Source: Cheilinus undulatus
Taxonomy: Eukaryota > Chordata > Actinopteri > Labriformes > Labridae
Direction of reading: 5' to 3'
DNA length: 64,000 nt
NCBI RefSeq assembly: GCF_018320785.1
Contig: NC_054872.1
Span: 36,158,051-36,222,050, forward strand
Shown here: positions 63,950-64,000 of the stretch, piece after piece
Numbering within the stretch: position 1 is the stretch's first letter
Layout of the letters: the number at the start of each line of letters is the position of its first letter
Notes under the pieces: generated by a model
The model's database searches: none
Seen by the model: only the letters and a program-made list of their open reading frames with translations
Told to the model about the DNA's origin: nothing
Translations under genes and position numbers: made by a program

Positions 63950-64000
63950 GTAAGTGTGAGGTCAAAAGGCAGTTAGGGAAATACATCTAAATCAAATGTA

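Overview
The window is vertebrate nuclear DNA, almost certainly from a teleost fish. It is AT-rich. Its genes have many short exons with GT-AG introns, and it is full of fish-type repeats: Tc1-like elements, short inverted-repeat DNA elements, L1-like and L2/CR1-like LINE pieces, and tRNA-derived SINEs. I see no operon, CRISPR array, provirus or other virus-derived element. The species cannot be told from what is here.

Six spliced protein genes were rebuilt by reading exons against splice sites and checking that every junction keeps frame. From left to right: med18 (minus, 3906-7822, Mediator head subunit, 209 aa); an unnamed immunoglobulin-superfamily receptor with an ITIM-like tail (minus, 10437-13790, 374 aa); a CYP4 family cytochrome P450 (plus, 17746-26297, 512 aa); ppp1r8/NIPP1 (minus, 30237-34648, 349 aa); themis2 (plus, 36015-51776, 698 aa); rpa2 (minus, 55317-61960, 274 aa); and the first three coding exons of smpdl3b (plus, 63249 to beyond 63949, cut by the window edge).

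PPP1R8-THEMIS2-RPA2-SMPDL3B is the human 1p35.3 gene order, and MED18 lies in the same human neighbourhood, so the block is an old synteny group. Two gene pairs are head to head with about 1.3 kb between start codons: ppp1r8/themis2 and rpa2/smpdl3b. The CYP4 gene and the Ig receptor between med18 and ppp1r8 are not part of the mammalian block as I know it. The genes serve unrelated jobs (transcription, PP1 control and splicing, lymphocyte signalling, DNA replication and repair, phosphodiesterase, lipid oxidation); the link is linkage and shared promoter space, not a pathway.

The space between exons is mostly mobile DNA. The most striking parts are a stack of nested insertions in themis2 intron 3 (41.3-46.8 kb), a Tc1-like element that makes up almost all of the last intron of the Ig receptor, a Tc1-like element broken by a GC-rich inverted-repeat element just 3' of themis2, and a long imperfect palindrome at 26.96-27.74 kb. 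I did not find a convincing undescribed system; the Ig receptor and one unassigned exon-like segment near 1.65 kb are the best candidates for new gene content.
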